Source of the DNA: Candidatus Peribacteria bacterium
Lineage (GTDB): Bacteria > Patescibacteriota > Gracilibacteria > UBA1369 > LOWO2-01-FULL-3
Reading direction: 5' to 3'
Length of the DNA stretch: 64,000 nt
Assembly: GCA_943357285.1 (NCBI GenBank)
Contig: CALRGJ010000001.1
Coordinates: forward strand, 62,001 to 126,000
This document shows, piece by piece, positions 9,266 through 18,509 of this stretch (within the stretch, counting starts at the first letter, position 1; each line of letters starts with the position of its first letter). Under the pieces are notes generated by a model that searched no databases, was not told the DNA's origin, and saw nothing but the letters and a program-made list of their open reading frames with translations. Made by a program: the position numbers and the translations under genes.

Positions 9266-11248
9266 ATGAAAAAATTTGTACTTAAATCACCGATGCAACC
9301 GAAGGGCGATCAGCCTGCGGCAATTAAGGCATTGTGTGCTGGATTAAATAAAGGAGAACAATTTCAGACACTACTCGGAGTTACCGGTTCCGGTAAAACT
9401 TTTACGATGGCGAAAGTAGTGGAGGAATTGCAGAGACCTACTATTGTGCTTGCTCATAATAAAACTTTGGCGGCGCAGCTTTGTAGTGAGTTTCAGGAAT
9501 TTTTTCCGGATAATGCGGTGAGTTATTTTGTTTCATATTATGATTATTATCAACCGGAAGCGTATTTGCCTTCTACTGATACTTATATTGAAAAGGATGC
9601 TTCAATTAATGAAGAAATTGAGAAGTTTAGACATGCGGCTACAGTGAACTTACTTACTCGTAAGGATGTTTTGATTGTGGCTTCTGTGTCATGTATTTAC
9701 GGCCTTGGTTCTGTGGATGATTACCAGACTTTGGCGAGAACAATTACGGTAGGTGATAGTATTCCTCGTGATCACTTGTTGCGTCAATTGACGGAGATTC
9801 AATATACCCGTTCGGCAATGGAATTTAAGAATGGTATGTTCCATGTGCTTGGTGATACGGTGGAAGTTTTTCCTCCGGATAGAGATACGGTTTTTAGAAT
9901 CGAATTTTTTGGTGATGATGTAGATGCGATTTCAGAAGTGGATTCTTTTACCGGTGAATTAAAAAATGAATTAAAGAGCATCACTATATTTCCGGCGAAA
10001 CATGATGTTACAACAAAAGATAAGATAGAAAGAGCTATTGCCGGAATTAGAGCGGACATGGAACTTCGTCATGCGGAGCTATTGAAACAGGGTCGTAATA
10101 TTGAAGCTGAGAGAATTAGAACTCGTACAGAATATGATATAGAAATTTTGCAGGAAACTGGATATTGCAGCGGTATTGAGAACTATACTCGTTACTTGGC
10201 CGGTAAACTTCCTGGAGAACCACCTACAACTTTGATGGATTATTTACCGAAGGATTTCTTGTTGTTTATTGATGAGTCCCATATGACAGTTCCTCAAATT
10301 GGAGGTATGCATAATGGAAATTTTTCTCGTAAACAAACTTTGATTGAACACGGTTTCCGTTTACCTTCAGCTCATGATAATAGACCTTTGAAATTTGATG
10401 AGTTTGAAAAGTATATGAACAATACTGTTTTCGTTTCTGCTACTCCTGGAAAATATGAGGATGCGCATACTCCAAAGCATGGAATTGTGGAGCAGGTGGT
10501 AAGACCTACAGGGCTTGTGGATCCGGAAATTTCAGTGCGTCCAATTGCCGGACAAATTGAGGATTTGATGAAGGAAATTACTGCGCGTGTCGTAAAAGGT
10601 GATCGTGTGCTTATTACTACTTTGACTAAACGTGGCGCAGAAGATCTTACTGAATTTTTGTCTGATGCGGATATTCGCGTGAAATATTTACATTCAGATA
10701 TTGATACTTTAGAGAGAATTGAAATTTTGCGTGATCTACGTCTTGGAAAATTTGATGTGCTTGTGGGTATTAACTTATTGCGTGAAGGTTTGGATTTGCC
10801 GGAGGTGAGTCTTGTGGCAATTCTTGATGCTGATAAAGAAGGATTCTTGAGAAGTGCGAGTGCGCTCATTCAGACAGTTGGTCGTTGTGCCCGTAATGTG
10901 AATGGATATGTGATCATGTATGCGGACAAGATGACTGATGCGATGAAGAAGGCGATTGGAGAAACAAGCAGACGTCGCGCTAAACAAATTACTTACAATA
11001 CTGAGCACGGAATTACTCCTGAAACAATCGTGAAAGCAGTTAAGGATATTAGTCAGTTTGGTGGAAAGAAGAAGGGCAAGAAAGGAGATAGAGATCTCGA
11101 TTTAAAGAAAATGCCTAGGGATGAAATGGAGAGAATGATTAAGGTGATGGAAGCAAAGATGGATTTGGCTAGTCAGAATTTAGAATTCGAAAAAGCTGCA
11201 GAGATTAGAGATGAAATTGAGAATATGAAAGAAGAGTTGGGTATGTAG
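9266..11248 (+). CDS. uvrB: Excinuclease ABC subunit B
   Basis: LLGVTGSGKTFTMAKV; YYDYYQPEAYLPSTDTYIEKD; C-terminal UVR motif. Confidence 0.97.
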   Translation: MKKFVLKSPMQPKGDQPAAIKALCAGLNKGEQFQTLLGVTGSGKTFTMAKVVEELQRPTIVLAHNKTLAAQLCSEFQEFFPDNAVSYFVSYYDYYQPEAYLPSTDTYIEKDASINEEIEKFRHAATVNLLTRKDVLIVASVSCIYGLGSVDDYQTLARTITVGDSIPRDHLLRQLTEIQYTRSAMEFKNGMFHVLGDTVEVFPPDRDTVFRIEFFGDDVDAISEVDSFTGELKNELKSITIFPAKHDVTTKDKIERAIAGIRADMELRHAELLKQGRNIEAERIRTRTEYDIEILQETGYCSGIENYTRYLAGKLPGEPPTTLMDYLPKDFLLFIDESHMTVPQIGGMHNGNFSRKQTLIEHGFRLPSAHDNRPLKFDEFEKYMNNTVFVSATPGKYEDAHTPKHGIVEQVVRPTGLVDPEISVRPIAGQIEDLMKEITARVVKGDRVLITTLTKRGAEDLTEFLSDADIRVKYLHSDIDTLERIEILRDLRLGKFDVLVGINLLREGLDLPEVSLVAILDADKEGFLRSASALIQTVGRCARNVNGYVIMYADKMTDAMKKAIGETSRRRAKQITYNTEHGITPETIVKAVKDISQFGGKKKGKKGDRDLDLKKMPRDEMERMIKVMEAKMDLASQNLEFEKAAEIRDEIENMKEELGM

Positions 11249-11250
11249 AA

Positions 11251-13026
11251 TTATAGTCCGCGTCCACCGCCACCTCCAAAACCACCTCCTGAAAATCCTC
11301 CACTGAATCCGCTGCCACCTCCCCAAGCGCCGTGTCCTCCCTGTCCACCTGGTTTGGTTGTGAGATTGTTTGTTGTAGAATTGGAAAAGCTATTTAGGCT
11401 GTTGGAGAACATAACCATATTGAAGTGGCTATAAGGACTCATAGGATAGTACCAAGAAGGGGGTTTGCTGAGAATTCCGTCGAAGGCGCGGGTCCATTTA
11501 TCTATGATTCCGAAGGCCATAGCGTAGGGTAGAAGTTTTTCGAAGAGAATGTTGTTTTGTTCTTGAAATTTCATTCTGTCTTTTTCGGCGGTGTTTATAT
11601 ATTCGTAAAGTCCCTTTAGTTCGTAATAAGTTTTTGTACCTTTGGTGGTTTTCCTTGGCATTATTGCTCCAAATAAAACGATAATTAATCCGGAAAGTGC
11701 GATTGAGAAAATTTGAAGAGGTGATTCTATGCTGGCGATAAAAAAGGCTACGAAGACCATTCCAAAGCCAATAAATTGATAGGTGGAGCGTACTGTTTCC
11801 GGATTGTGAGGAAAATAATCTCCATCAATTAGGGCTTCCATTACGGAATCAGTAATAGTAGGAACATGAGTGTAAAAACTATTGGCGAGGGCGGATATTT
11901 TTTTCTTTTGGCCCGGTTTATTTTGATTAAAAATTCCCAGAATAATTTCTTTTTCGAATTTTTTTTCTAGAAGACAGGGTTTTACTAATTCTAATTCGTA
12001 ATCTGTTTTTTTGCCGAAAAGCCCCGGATTTTCTATCTCTTTTATTTTAATATAGCCGCGAATTGCGTAGTCAATAATTGTAGCGGTAATATCTCTAGGA
12101 TCGAGTTTTTCATCTAGTATAGTTCCTGTCTCCGTAGGGGATAGACCTTTAGGAGGAATGAAGGTTGGAACAATGGTGTCGGATACTTTTTCATCATCAC
12201 GCCCGTGTTTGTACCAACGGAAAAACATAGTAAGAAAAACGACCAGAGGAAGGAAAATTATTAAATTATCTTTTACAAACCATATTACGATTTGGATGGT
12301 AGATGGGGGAGTGATTGTGCCTTTTGGTAGGCCAAAAACTACCGTCATTCCTTCATATGAATTGAGAGGTGATGTTGTCGAAATTGAAATTGTTTTTTCG
12401 TCTATTTTTTTGAATTCACAGTTGCGGTCTGTTGATCCATATGATCCTGTGAGGCAGGACACTTGAGGTGTTTCCGGTATGTTTATTGGTGAATGAATGG
12501 TCGTAGTTACTGATCTAGTCGGGACAGTCCATTCTGTTCCGTTGGCGTTCCAGTAAAATTCATCGTGGTCTTCGAAAGTATTGAAAACATTATCGATGTG
12601 ATAGTTAATGATGAATTTAGCTTCATTGTTCATTAAACTATCATCTTTCGTAGTCATTTGTACTTTGAGATATCCATTTTCTTTGGATGTTTTTCTATCC
12701 CATGGTTGTCCGTTTTCATCTATTGTTTTGATGATTTTTATTGGAGTGCTTCTGTTGTTTGTGAAATAGTATGGAATATCTCGTTCAATTCCTCTATGAG
12801 ATTCTTTGCTGAAGTCCGCTACGATTGTTTCGTTTATATCTGCGGAACTGTCCGTATTTAAATAGATGTCTGAGTTGAAAGATTTTATTTCCCAATTTTC
12901 TATTAGGTTTCCTTGATTATCGTAGGCTTGAATTATTTCATTGGGGTTTGTCTCAGCAAAAACTAAATCTGCCTGTAGAAACAGGAAAATCCCTAAGAAA
13001 AATGAGGCTTTTTGCTTTAATGTCAT
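11251..13026 (-). CDS. DUF2207-family membrane protein with Gly-rich C-terminus
   Basis: Signal peptide, IERDIPYYF-type N domain, TM segments, GGGSGFSGGFSGGGFGGGGG tail; directly follows lemA. Confidence 0.8.
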   Translation of the reverse strand: MTLKQKASFFLGIFLFLQADLVFAETNPNEIIQAYDNQGNLIENWEIKSFNSDIYLNTDSSADINETIVADFSKESHRGIERDIPYYFTNNRSTPIKIIKTIDENGQPWDRKTSKENGYLKVQMTTKDDSLMNNEAKFIINYHIDNVFNTFEDHDEFYWNANGTEWTVPTRSVTTTIHSPINIPETPQVSCLTGSYGSTDRNCEFKKIDEKTISISTTSPLNSYEGMTVVFGLPKGTITPPSTIQIVIWFVKDNLIIFLPLVVFLTMFFRWYKHGRDDEKVSDTIVPTFIPPKGLSPTETGTILDEKLDPRDITATIIDYAIRGYIKIKEIENPGLFGKKTDYELELVKPCLLEKKFEKEIILGIFNQNKPGQKKKISALANSFYTHVPTITDSVMEALIDGDYFPHNPETVRSTYQFIGFGMVFVAFFIASIESPLQIFSIALSGLIIVLFGAIMPRKTTKGTKTYYELKGLYEYINTAEKDRMKFQEQNNILFEKLLPYAMAFGIIDKWTRAFDGILSKPPSWYYPMSPYSHFNMVMFSNSLNSFSNSTTNNLTTKPGGQGGHGAWGGGSGFSGGFSGGGFGGGGGRGL

Positions 13027-13637
13027 TATTGCTTTGGTTGCTCTGGTGTCACAGGTGTCACAGGAGTTGCAGGAGTTGCTGGAGTCGGAGCTGGTGTGAA
13101 ACTTACTTTAACATTCTCTTTTTCTCCTTCGTTTGCCTGGAAAAATTCTTTTTTACTTAAACCTAGAGGTCCGGCAATAATGTTATTTGGGAATACTTCG
13201 AGTTTAGTATTGAGATCACGAACTGTAGCATTGTAATAACGACGAGAAAGCTGAATATGTTCTTCTATTTCAGCAAGAGTTCTTTGAAGATCCATGAAAT
13301 TTTGATTGGCTTTCAAATCAGGATAGCTTTCAGATAGAGCAAAAATTGTTTTCAAAGCTCCGGCCATCATATTCTCCGCTTGCTCTTTCTCCGGAAGAGT
13401 TTTTGCATTCATCGCAATATTACGAGCTTGGATTACTTTTTCTAAAGTTTGAGCTTCGTGTCCGGCATAACCTTTTACAGTTTCAACCAAGTTTGGTATT
13501 AAGTCATAACGTCTCTTGAGCTGAGTATCTATATCTGCCCAAGCTTCTTCAACTTTATTCTTTAGAGTAATTACTCCATTATAAACGCTTACAACCATTA
13601 CTGCTAAAACAGCTAGAATTAAAAGTGCGTAAATCAT
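13026..13637 (-). CDS. lemA: LemA family protein
   Basis: N-terminal TM; YNGVITLKNKVEEAWADIDTQLKRRYDLIPNLVETVKGYAGHE. Confidence 0.95.
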   Translation of the reverse strand: MIYALLILAVLAVMVVSVYNGVITLKNKVEEAWADIDTQLKRRYDLIPNLVETVKGYAGHEAQTLEKVIQARNIAMNAKTLPEKEQAENMMAGALKTIFALSESYPDLKANQNFMDLQRTLAEIEEHIQLSRRYYNATVRDLNTKLEVFPNNIIAGPLGLSKKEFFQANEGEKENVKVSFTPAPTPATPATPVTPVTPEQPKQ

Positions 13638-13698
13638 ATAGTCATTAAATATTTAATAATCTTATTTGATTCTACTAGTAATTGGATTTTTGGCAAAT

Positions 13699-14298
13699 CT
13701 ATAAGGATTTTTCTACTTCAGTCCAATTCACTACATTCCACCAAGCATTCATGTAGTCTGGGCGACGATTTTGGTAATTGAGATAGTAGGCATGTTCCCA
13801 AACGTCTAGTCCAAGAATTGGTTTTAAGCCTTCGGAAAGAGGGGAATCTTGATTTGCTGAAGAAGTGACGATTAGAGCTCCAGTCTTATCAATTGAAAGC
13901 CAAGCCCAGCCACTACCAAATCTATTTGCAGCTGCTGTGTTGAATTCTTCTTTGAATTTATCGAAGCTGCCAAATTTTGTCGTGATCATTTCTGCAAGTT
14001 TCCCGGATGGTTGTCCGCCGGCATTTGGAGCCATTATTTTCCAGAACATGGAGTGATTGTAGTGTCCTCCTCCGTGATTTTTTACAGCCGTCCTAATATC
14101 TTCCGGTACTGCATTTAGATCTTTTAGAAGTTCTTCAGCAGGTTTGTCAGCAAGTTCTGGATATTTAGAAAGAGCAGCATTTAATTTATCGATATAAGTT
14201 TGATGATGTTTAGTGTGGTGAATTTCCATTGTGCGTGCATCGATGTGTGGTTCTAGGGCGTCGTATGCGTATGGAAGGGCAGGAAGTGTGTGTGCCAT
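13699..14298 (-). CDS. Superoxide dismutase (Fe/Mn)
   Basis: [56 protein letters not shown]. Confidence 0.96.
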   Translation of the reverse strand: MAHTLPALPYAYDALEPHIDARTMEIHHTKHHQTYIDKLNAALSKYPELADKPAEELLKDLNAVPEDIRTAVKNHGGGHYNHSMFWKIMAPNAGGQPSGKLAEMITTKFGSFDKFKEEFNTAAANRFGSGWAWLSIDKTGALIVTSSANQDSPLSEGLKPILGLDVWEHAYYLNYQNRRPDYMNAWWNVVNWTEVEKSL

Positions 14299-14418
14299 AT
14301 CTGTTGTTGTTAATTAGTACGTCTATAGTCCAATTTAACATTATTTAGCATTTTTGGCTAAAAAATTTTTAAAGTCGGTGAATTCTTTGGATAGTTTTGT
14401 GGTGACTTTCTCTTTATA

Positions 14419-16224
14419 TTAGTTGAGGTAATTGGCTATTCTAATTACATCTGCAAATACGCCAGCTGCGGTGACTTCTGCTCCTGCGCCCGGTCCTTTG
14501 ATGACTAGTGGTCTTTCTAGGTATCGTGTGCTTGTAAATGAGACAATATTATCGCTTCCGGAAAGGGCGCTGAATGGGTGAGCTGAATCTACGGTCTCGA
14601 GTTTTACGCTGGCTTTTCCGTTTTCAATTTTTGCAATGTAGCAGAGTCTTTTCCCTTCTGTTTTTGCCTTGGCAAGTTTTTCTGAATAGTCGGAATTGTG
14701 GGTGGAAAGTTTTGAGAAAAATTCTTCTATGCTCGAAGTTTGTCTACAATCTTCCGGTACTAAATTTTCTACTGATATATCTTTCATTTCCAGTGGTAAT
14801 CCAATTTCTCTGGCGAGTATAAGTATTTTTCTGGCTGCATCAATTCCGTTTAAGTCATCTCTTGGGTCTGGTTCTGTATAGCCTTTTTGCTTGGTTTCTA
14901 GTACGACTTCGCTGAAAGCTTTTTCTCCTGTGAAGGAATTGAAAATGTAGCTAAGTGTACCTGAAAGTACCGCTTCTATTCTTATAATTTTGTCTCCACT
15001 GTAAAGAAGGTCATGTAGTGTATTGATTATAGGTAAACCAGCTCCAACATTTGTTTCGTATAGAAATTTGATGTTTGATTTTTTTGCGGTCTCTTTGAGT
15101 TTTAAGTAAGTTTTATAATCACCTGAATTGGCTTTTTTATTTGGGGTTACAATTGAAATACTGTTTCCAAGAATTTTTTCATAATTTTCGGTAATTTTTT
15201 CATTGCCTGTGCTATCTATGAAAATGCTGTTTGGCAGATTGAGTTTTATCATTTTTTCGACAAATTCTTCTGTAGTTGATGGTTCGCTATTTTCTAATGT
15301 TTCTTTCCAATTTTTTAAATCTATTCCGTCTTTATCAAAGAATGATTTTTTACTATTTGCGATGCCAATTAATTTTATTTCTAGGGATTGGTTTTGTTGA
15401 AGAGAGGCACTTTGTGCTTGAATTTGATCGAGTAGGGTAGAGCCGATTTGTCCGCAACCAATCATGAAAATATTTAGGGTTTTTGTTCCCGATAGAAAAA
15501 ATGCATCATGAATGGCGTTCAGAGCTTTTTCTTCATCAGTTTTACTTATTACTGTAGAAATGTTGAGCTCTGATGATCCTTGAGCAATGGCGGAAATATT
15601 TATGCCATTTTTTCCGAGAGCAGAAAATAGTTTGGCGGAGATACCAGGTGTGTGGCGCATGTTTTCGCCTACGATGGCGATGATAGAAAGATTTTTTTCG
15701 ATAAAGACTGGATCTATCTGATTGTTTTTTATTTCTTCTGAAAATTCTGATTCAATGGCGTTTTTTGCTTGTTCGGCTGAGTTTGGCTCTACGGCGAAGC
15801 AGATTGAGTGTTCGGAAGATGCCTGACTGATGAGAATGATGTTTATTTTTTCATTGGAAAGTGCGCCAAAAAGTCTTTTTGAAACTCCTGGTACTCCTAC
15901 CATTCCACTACCTTGTAAACGTAGAAGCGCGATGTCTGAAATAGAGGAAATTCCCTGGATGATGAAATTATGATTAGTTTTTTTGCTAATAACTGTTCCA
16001 GGGAAATCAGGATTTAGTTTATTTTTAATAACTATTGGAATGTTTTTTCTTTGGGCTTCTTGTATTACTGTTGGGTGAATTATTTTTACTCCGAAATGGC
16101 ACATTTCCATCGCTTCAATGTAACTTATTTCCTTGATTGGAAAGGCCTTTTTTACTTTTCTAGGATTGGCTGTCATTAGTCCATCTGTATCTGTCCATAT
16201 CTCTATTTTTTGAGAATTTTCCAT
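14419..16224 (-). CDS. ACT-domain homoserine dehydrogenase: thrA-like AK-HSDH lacking most of the aspartokinase catalytic domain
   Basis: Begins at IEIWTDTDGLMTANPRKVKKAFPIKEISYIEAMEMCHFGVKIIHP (end of AK domain), then ACT repeats, then HSDH (MIGCGQIGSTLLDQI; GTLSYIFN). Confidence 0.88.
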   Translation of the reverse strand: MENSQKIEIWTDTDGLMTANPRKVKKAFPIKEISYIEAMEMCHFGVKIIHPTVIQEAQRKNIPIVIKNKLNPDFPGTVISKKTNHNFIIQGISSISDIALLRLQGSGMVGVPGVSKRLFGALSNEKINIILISQASSEHSICFAVEPNSAEQAKNAIESEFSEEIKNNQIDPVFIEKNLSIIAIVGENMRHTPGISAKLFSALGKNGINISAIAQGSSELNISTVISKTDEEKALNAIHDAFFLSGTKTLNIFMIGCGQIGSTLLDQIQAQSASLQQNQSLEIKLIGIANSKKSFFDKDGIDLKNWKETLENSEPSTTEEFVEKMIKLNLPNSIFIDSTGNEKITENYEKILGNSISIVTPNKKANSGDYKTYLKLKETAKKSNIKFLYETNVGAGLPIINTLHDLLYSGDKIIRIEAVLSGTLSYIFNSFTGEKAFSEVVLETKQKGYTEPDPRDDLNGIDAARKILILAREIGLPLEMKDISVENLVPEDCRQTSSIEEFFSKLSTHNSDYSEKLAKAKTEGKRLCYIAKIENGKASVKLETVDSAHPFSALSGSDNIVSFTSTRYLERPLVIKGPGAGAEVTAAGVFADVIRIANYLN

Positions 16225-16234
16225 AATTTTGAGT

Positions 16235-16264
16235 AAAAAAATAACCGACTACTTTGGAGTCGGT
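16235..16264 (-). terminator. Attenuator terminator upstream of the AK-HSDH ORF
   Basis: On minus strand ACCGACT-ccaaagt-AGTCGGT then TATTTTTTT. Confidence 0.85.
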
Positions 16265-16291
16265 GTAATGAGTGTATTACCAAGACTCCAT

Positions 16292-16345
16292 CTACATAAT
16301 TGTAGTGGTTGTAGTAGTCGTGATAATTAGTGCGAACTTGTTCAT
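16292..16345 (-). CDS. Threonine leader peptide MNKFALIITTTTTTTIM
   Basis: ATG AAC AAG TTC GCA CTA ATT ATC ACG ACT ACT ACA ACC ACT ACA ATT ATG TAG; 7 consecutive Thr plus Ile codons directly before an attenuator and a Thr/Ile pathway gene. Confidence 0.85.
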   Translation of the reverse strand: MNKFALIITTTTTTTIM

Positions 16346-16351
16346 GGCTTA

Positions 16352-16381
16352 TGTATAACAGAGAGAAGTTTAGAGTGTCAA
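16352..16381 (-). promoter_or_regulatory. Putative sigma70 promoter for the Thr leader
   Basis: TTGACA (16381-16376), 18-nt spacer, TATACA (16357-16352). Confidence 0.6.
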
Positions 16382-16758
16382 ATCTTTGGTTTGAATTTTT
16401 TGTCTTTGAGAAATTTTGCTGTTTGGCGGAGACGGTCTAGTGTTATTTGGCTTAGGCTGTGCTCGATTCCGTGGATATCTTTTTCTTGGATATTTTCTGG
16501 TATATCAAGAATTGTTAATAATTCAGCGAGAACTTCATGTCTCTCAGCTACTTTTTTGCCGATTTTTTTACCTTTCACTGTTAATTTGAGAGGTAAGTAT
16601 GGCTTATAGATTACGCATTCATCTTTTTCTAGACGTTGCATCATCTGGGTGACGGAAGGCTTGCTGAGTTTTAAAATCTTTGCGATATCTGATATGCGAA
16701 CTAAGCCTTGTTCTATGGTTAGTTTGTATATCGTTTCTAAATAATCTTCTTGTTCCAT
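16378..16758 (-). CDS. mntR: DtxR/MntR-family metal-dependent repressor
   Basis: EDYLETIYKL...VRISDIAKILKLSKPSVTQMMQRLEKDECVIYKPY; divergent from an Nramp transporter. Confidence 0.88.
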   Translation of the reverse strand: MEQEDYLETIYKLTIEQGLVRISDIAKILKLSKPSVTQMMQRLEKDECVIYKPYLPLKLTVKGKKIGKKVAERHEVLAELLTILDIPENIQEKDIHGIEHSLSQITLDRLRQTAKFLKDKKFKPKI

Positions 16759-16819
16759 GTAGATATATTAACTTTAGATGTCGACATTGACAAGGTGAAA
16801 GTAAGGGTGTATTAATAAA

Positions 16820-16835
16820 GTTAGTATAGCCTAAC
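16820..16835. promoter_or_regulatory. Putative MntR operator
   Basis: Inverted repeat GTTAG-tatagc-CTAAC between divergent mntR and mntH. Confidence 0.5.
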
Positions 16836-16855
16836 ATTTAGCCGTTACAGATACG

Positions 16856-18223
16856 ATGAAGAATTTTTTTAGATCTCAATCGGCTGATGAGCCAGTGTGG
16901 AGATTGCAAAATGGAAATCCGAGTTTATCAGAAGTAAATAGAACTATTCCTATTCCAAAAGGAGTGGGATTTTGGCGTAAAATGTTTGCCTTTGCCGGTC
17001 CTGGTTATTTGGTTGCGGTAGGGTATATGGATCCGGGAAATTGGGCTACAGATTTAGCCGGTGGATCGGCTTTTGGTTACACTTTGCTTAGTGTGATTCT
17101 GATCTCTAATCTTATGGCGATTTTGCTGCAGTCTTTATCTGCAAAATTGGGAATTGTGACAGGTAGAGATTTAGCACAGGCTTGTCGTGATCATTATTCT
17201 AAACCGGTGTCTTTCATTTTGTGGGTTTTGTGTGAGTTGGCAATTGCAGCTTGTGATTTGGCGGAGGTTATTGGTTCAGCCATAGCCTTGAATTTACTTT
17301 TTGGTATTCCTTTAGTTTGGGGTGTGTGTATTACATCTCTTGATGTATTATTGGTTTTATTTTTGCAGAATAAGGGTTTCAGATATATAGAGGCGCTTGT
17401 GGTTACTCTAGTGTTGACTGTGGGTGCGTGTTTCTTTGCTGAAATTATTTTCTCAAATCCGGCTATCGGGCCAGTGCTTGCAGGATTTGTTCCTTCTTTT
17501 GAGATTATCAAAAATCCAGAGATGCTTTTCATAGCAATTGGAATTTTGGGGGCTACGGTGATGCCACATAATCTTTATTTACACTCTTCTATAGTTCAGA
17601 CTCGTAAGTATGAATTGGATACTGAAGGTAAAAAGGAAGCGGTGAAATTCGCTACAATTGACTCTACTGTTGCTTTGATGTTTGCCCTATTTATTAATGC
17701 GGCAATTCTAATTGTTTCTGCTGCGACATTTTTTGCGAGTGGTCAGCATGAGGTAGCGGAAATTCAGCAGGCTTATCAATTGTTAACGCCTACTTTAGGT
17801 GTGGGAATTGCTAGTACACTTTTTGCGGTAGCTCTTTTGGCTTCGGGCCAGAATTCGACGCTTACGGGTACTCTTGCAGGTCAAATTGTTATGGAGGGTT
17901 TTTTGAATTTACGTTTACCTCCGTGGTTACGTCGTTTAATTACTAGACTTATTGCGATTGTACCAGCAGTGATTGTTACTATTCTTTATGGAGAGAGTGG
18001 AACTGCTAAATTGCTTATTTTGAGTCAGGTTATCTTGAGCTTGCAGTTGCCTTTTGCAATTGTGCCATTGATTATTTTCACGAATGATAAGAGAAAAATG
18101 GGTCAATTTGCTAATAAGACTTGGATTAAAGTTTTGGCATGGATTGTGGCAGCAATAATTATCACTTTGAATGTTAAACTGCTCGCTGATTTCTTTGGAA
18201 TTACCAGCTTAATATTTAATTAG
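16856..18223 (+). CDS. mntH: Nramp-family divalent metal (Mn2+) transporter
   Basis: [37 protein letters not shown]. Confidence 0.96.
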   Translation: MKNFFRSQSADEPVWRLQNGNPSLSEVNRTIPIPKGVGFWRKMFAFAGPGYLVAVGYMDPGNWATDLAGGSAFGYTLLSVILISNLMAILLQSLSAKLGIVTGRDLAQACRDHYSKPVSFILWVLCELAIAACDLAEVIGSAIALNLLFGIPLVWGVCITSLDVLLVLFLQNKGFRYIEALVVTLVLTVGACFFAEIIFSNPAIGPVLAGFVPSFEIIKNPEMLFIAIGILGATVMPHNLYLHSSIVQTRKYELDTEGKKEAVKFATIDSTVALMFALFINAAILIVSAATFFASGQHEVAEIQQAYQLLTPTLGVGIASTLFAVALLASGQNSTLTGTLAGQIVMEGFLNLRLPPWLRRLITRLIAIVPAVIVTILYGESGTAKLLILSQVILSLQLPFAIVPLIIFTNDKRKMGQFANKTWIKVLAWIVAAIIITLNVKLLADFFGITSLIFN

Positions 18224-18239
18224 AGGAGTGTTTTATAAT

Positions 18240-18400
18240 TTAGAGAGACGATTTTTATAGTGCTGAATATCCAGATTCCCTGGGGCGCCTAGGCTTACTT
18301 TTGTTTTGAGGTTTTCTTTGCCTTTTGATAAGCGGTGAGAAAAGGTGTTTTCTTGTTTTTTGCGAGATCGATGGCGAGATCAGCGTGGCGACGGTGGCGG
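18240..18400 (-). pseudogene. Decayed argH 3' fragment
   Basis: Minus-strand frames give ADLAIDLAKNKKTPFLTAYQKA and, after a frameshift/deletion, KENLKTKVSLGAPGNLDIQHYKNRL; intact argH has ADLAINLAKNKKMPFRTAYQKA...KENLKTKISLGAPGNLDLQHYRYRL. Confidence 0.9.
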
Positions 18401-18509
18401 GAGTTTTATTGTTTTTGATGCTGGTGGTTTCGCGGATTTTTAGGGTTTAAGAAAGTCCGTTTTTGTGCTATAATTAAAAGATAGTTTGTTTGATAATCTT
18501 GATTGAAAA

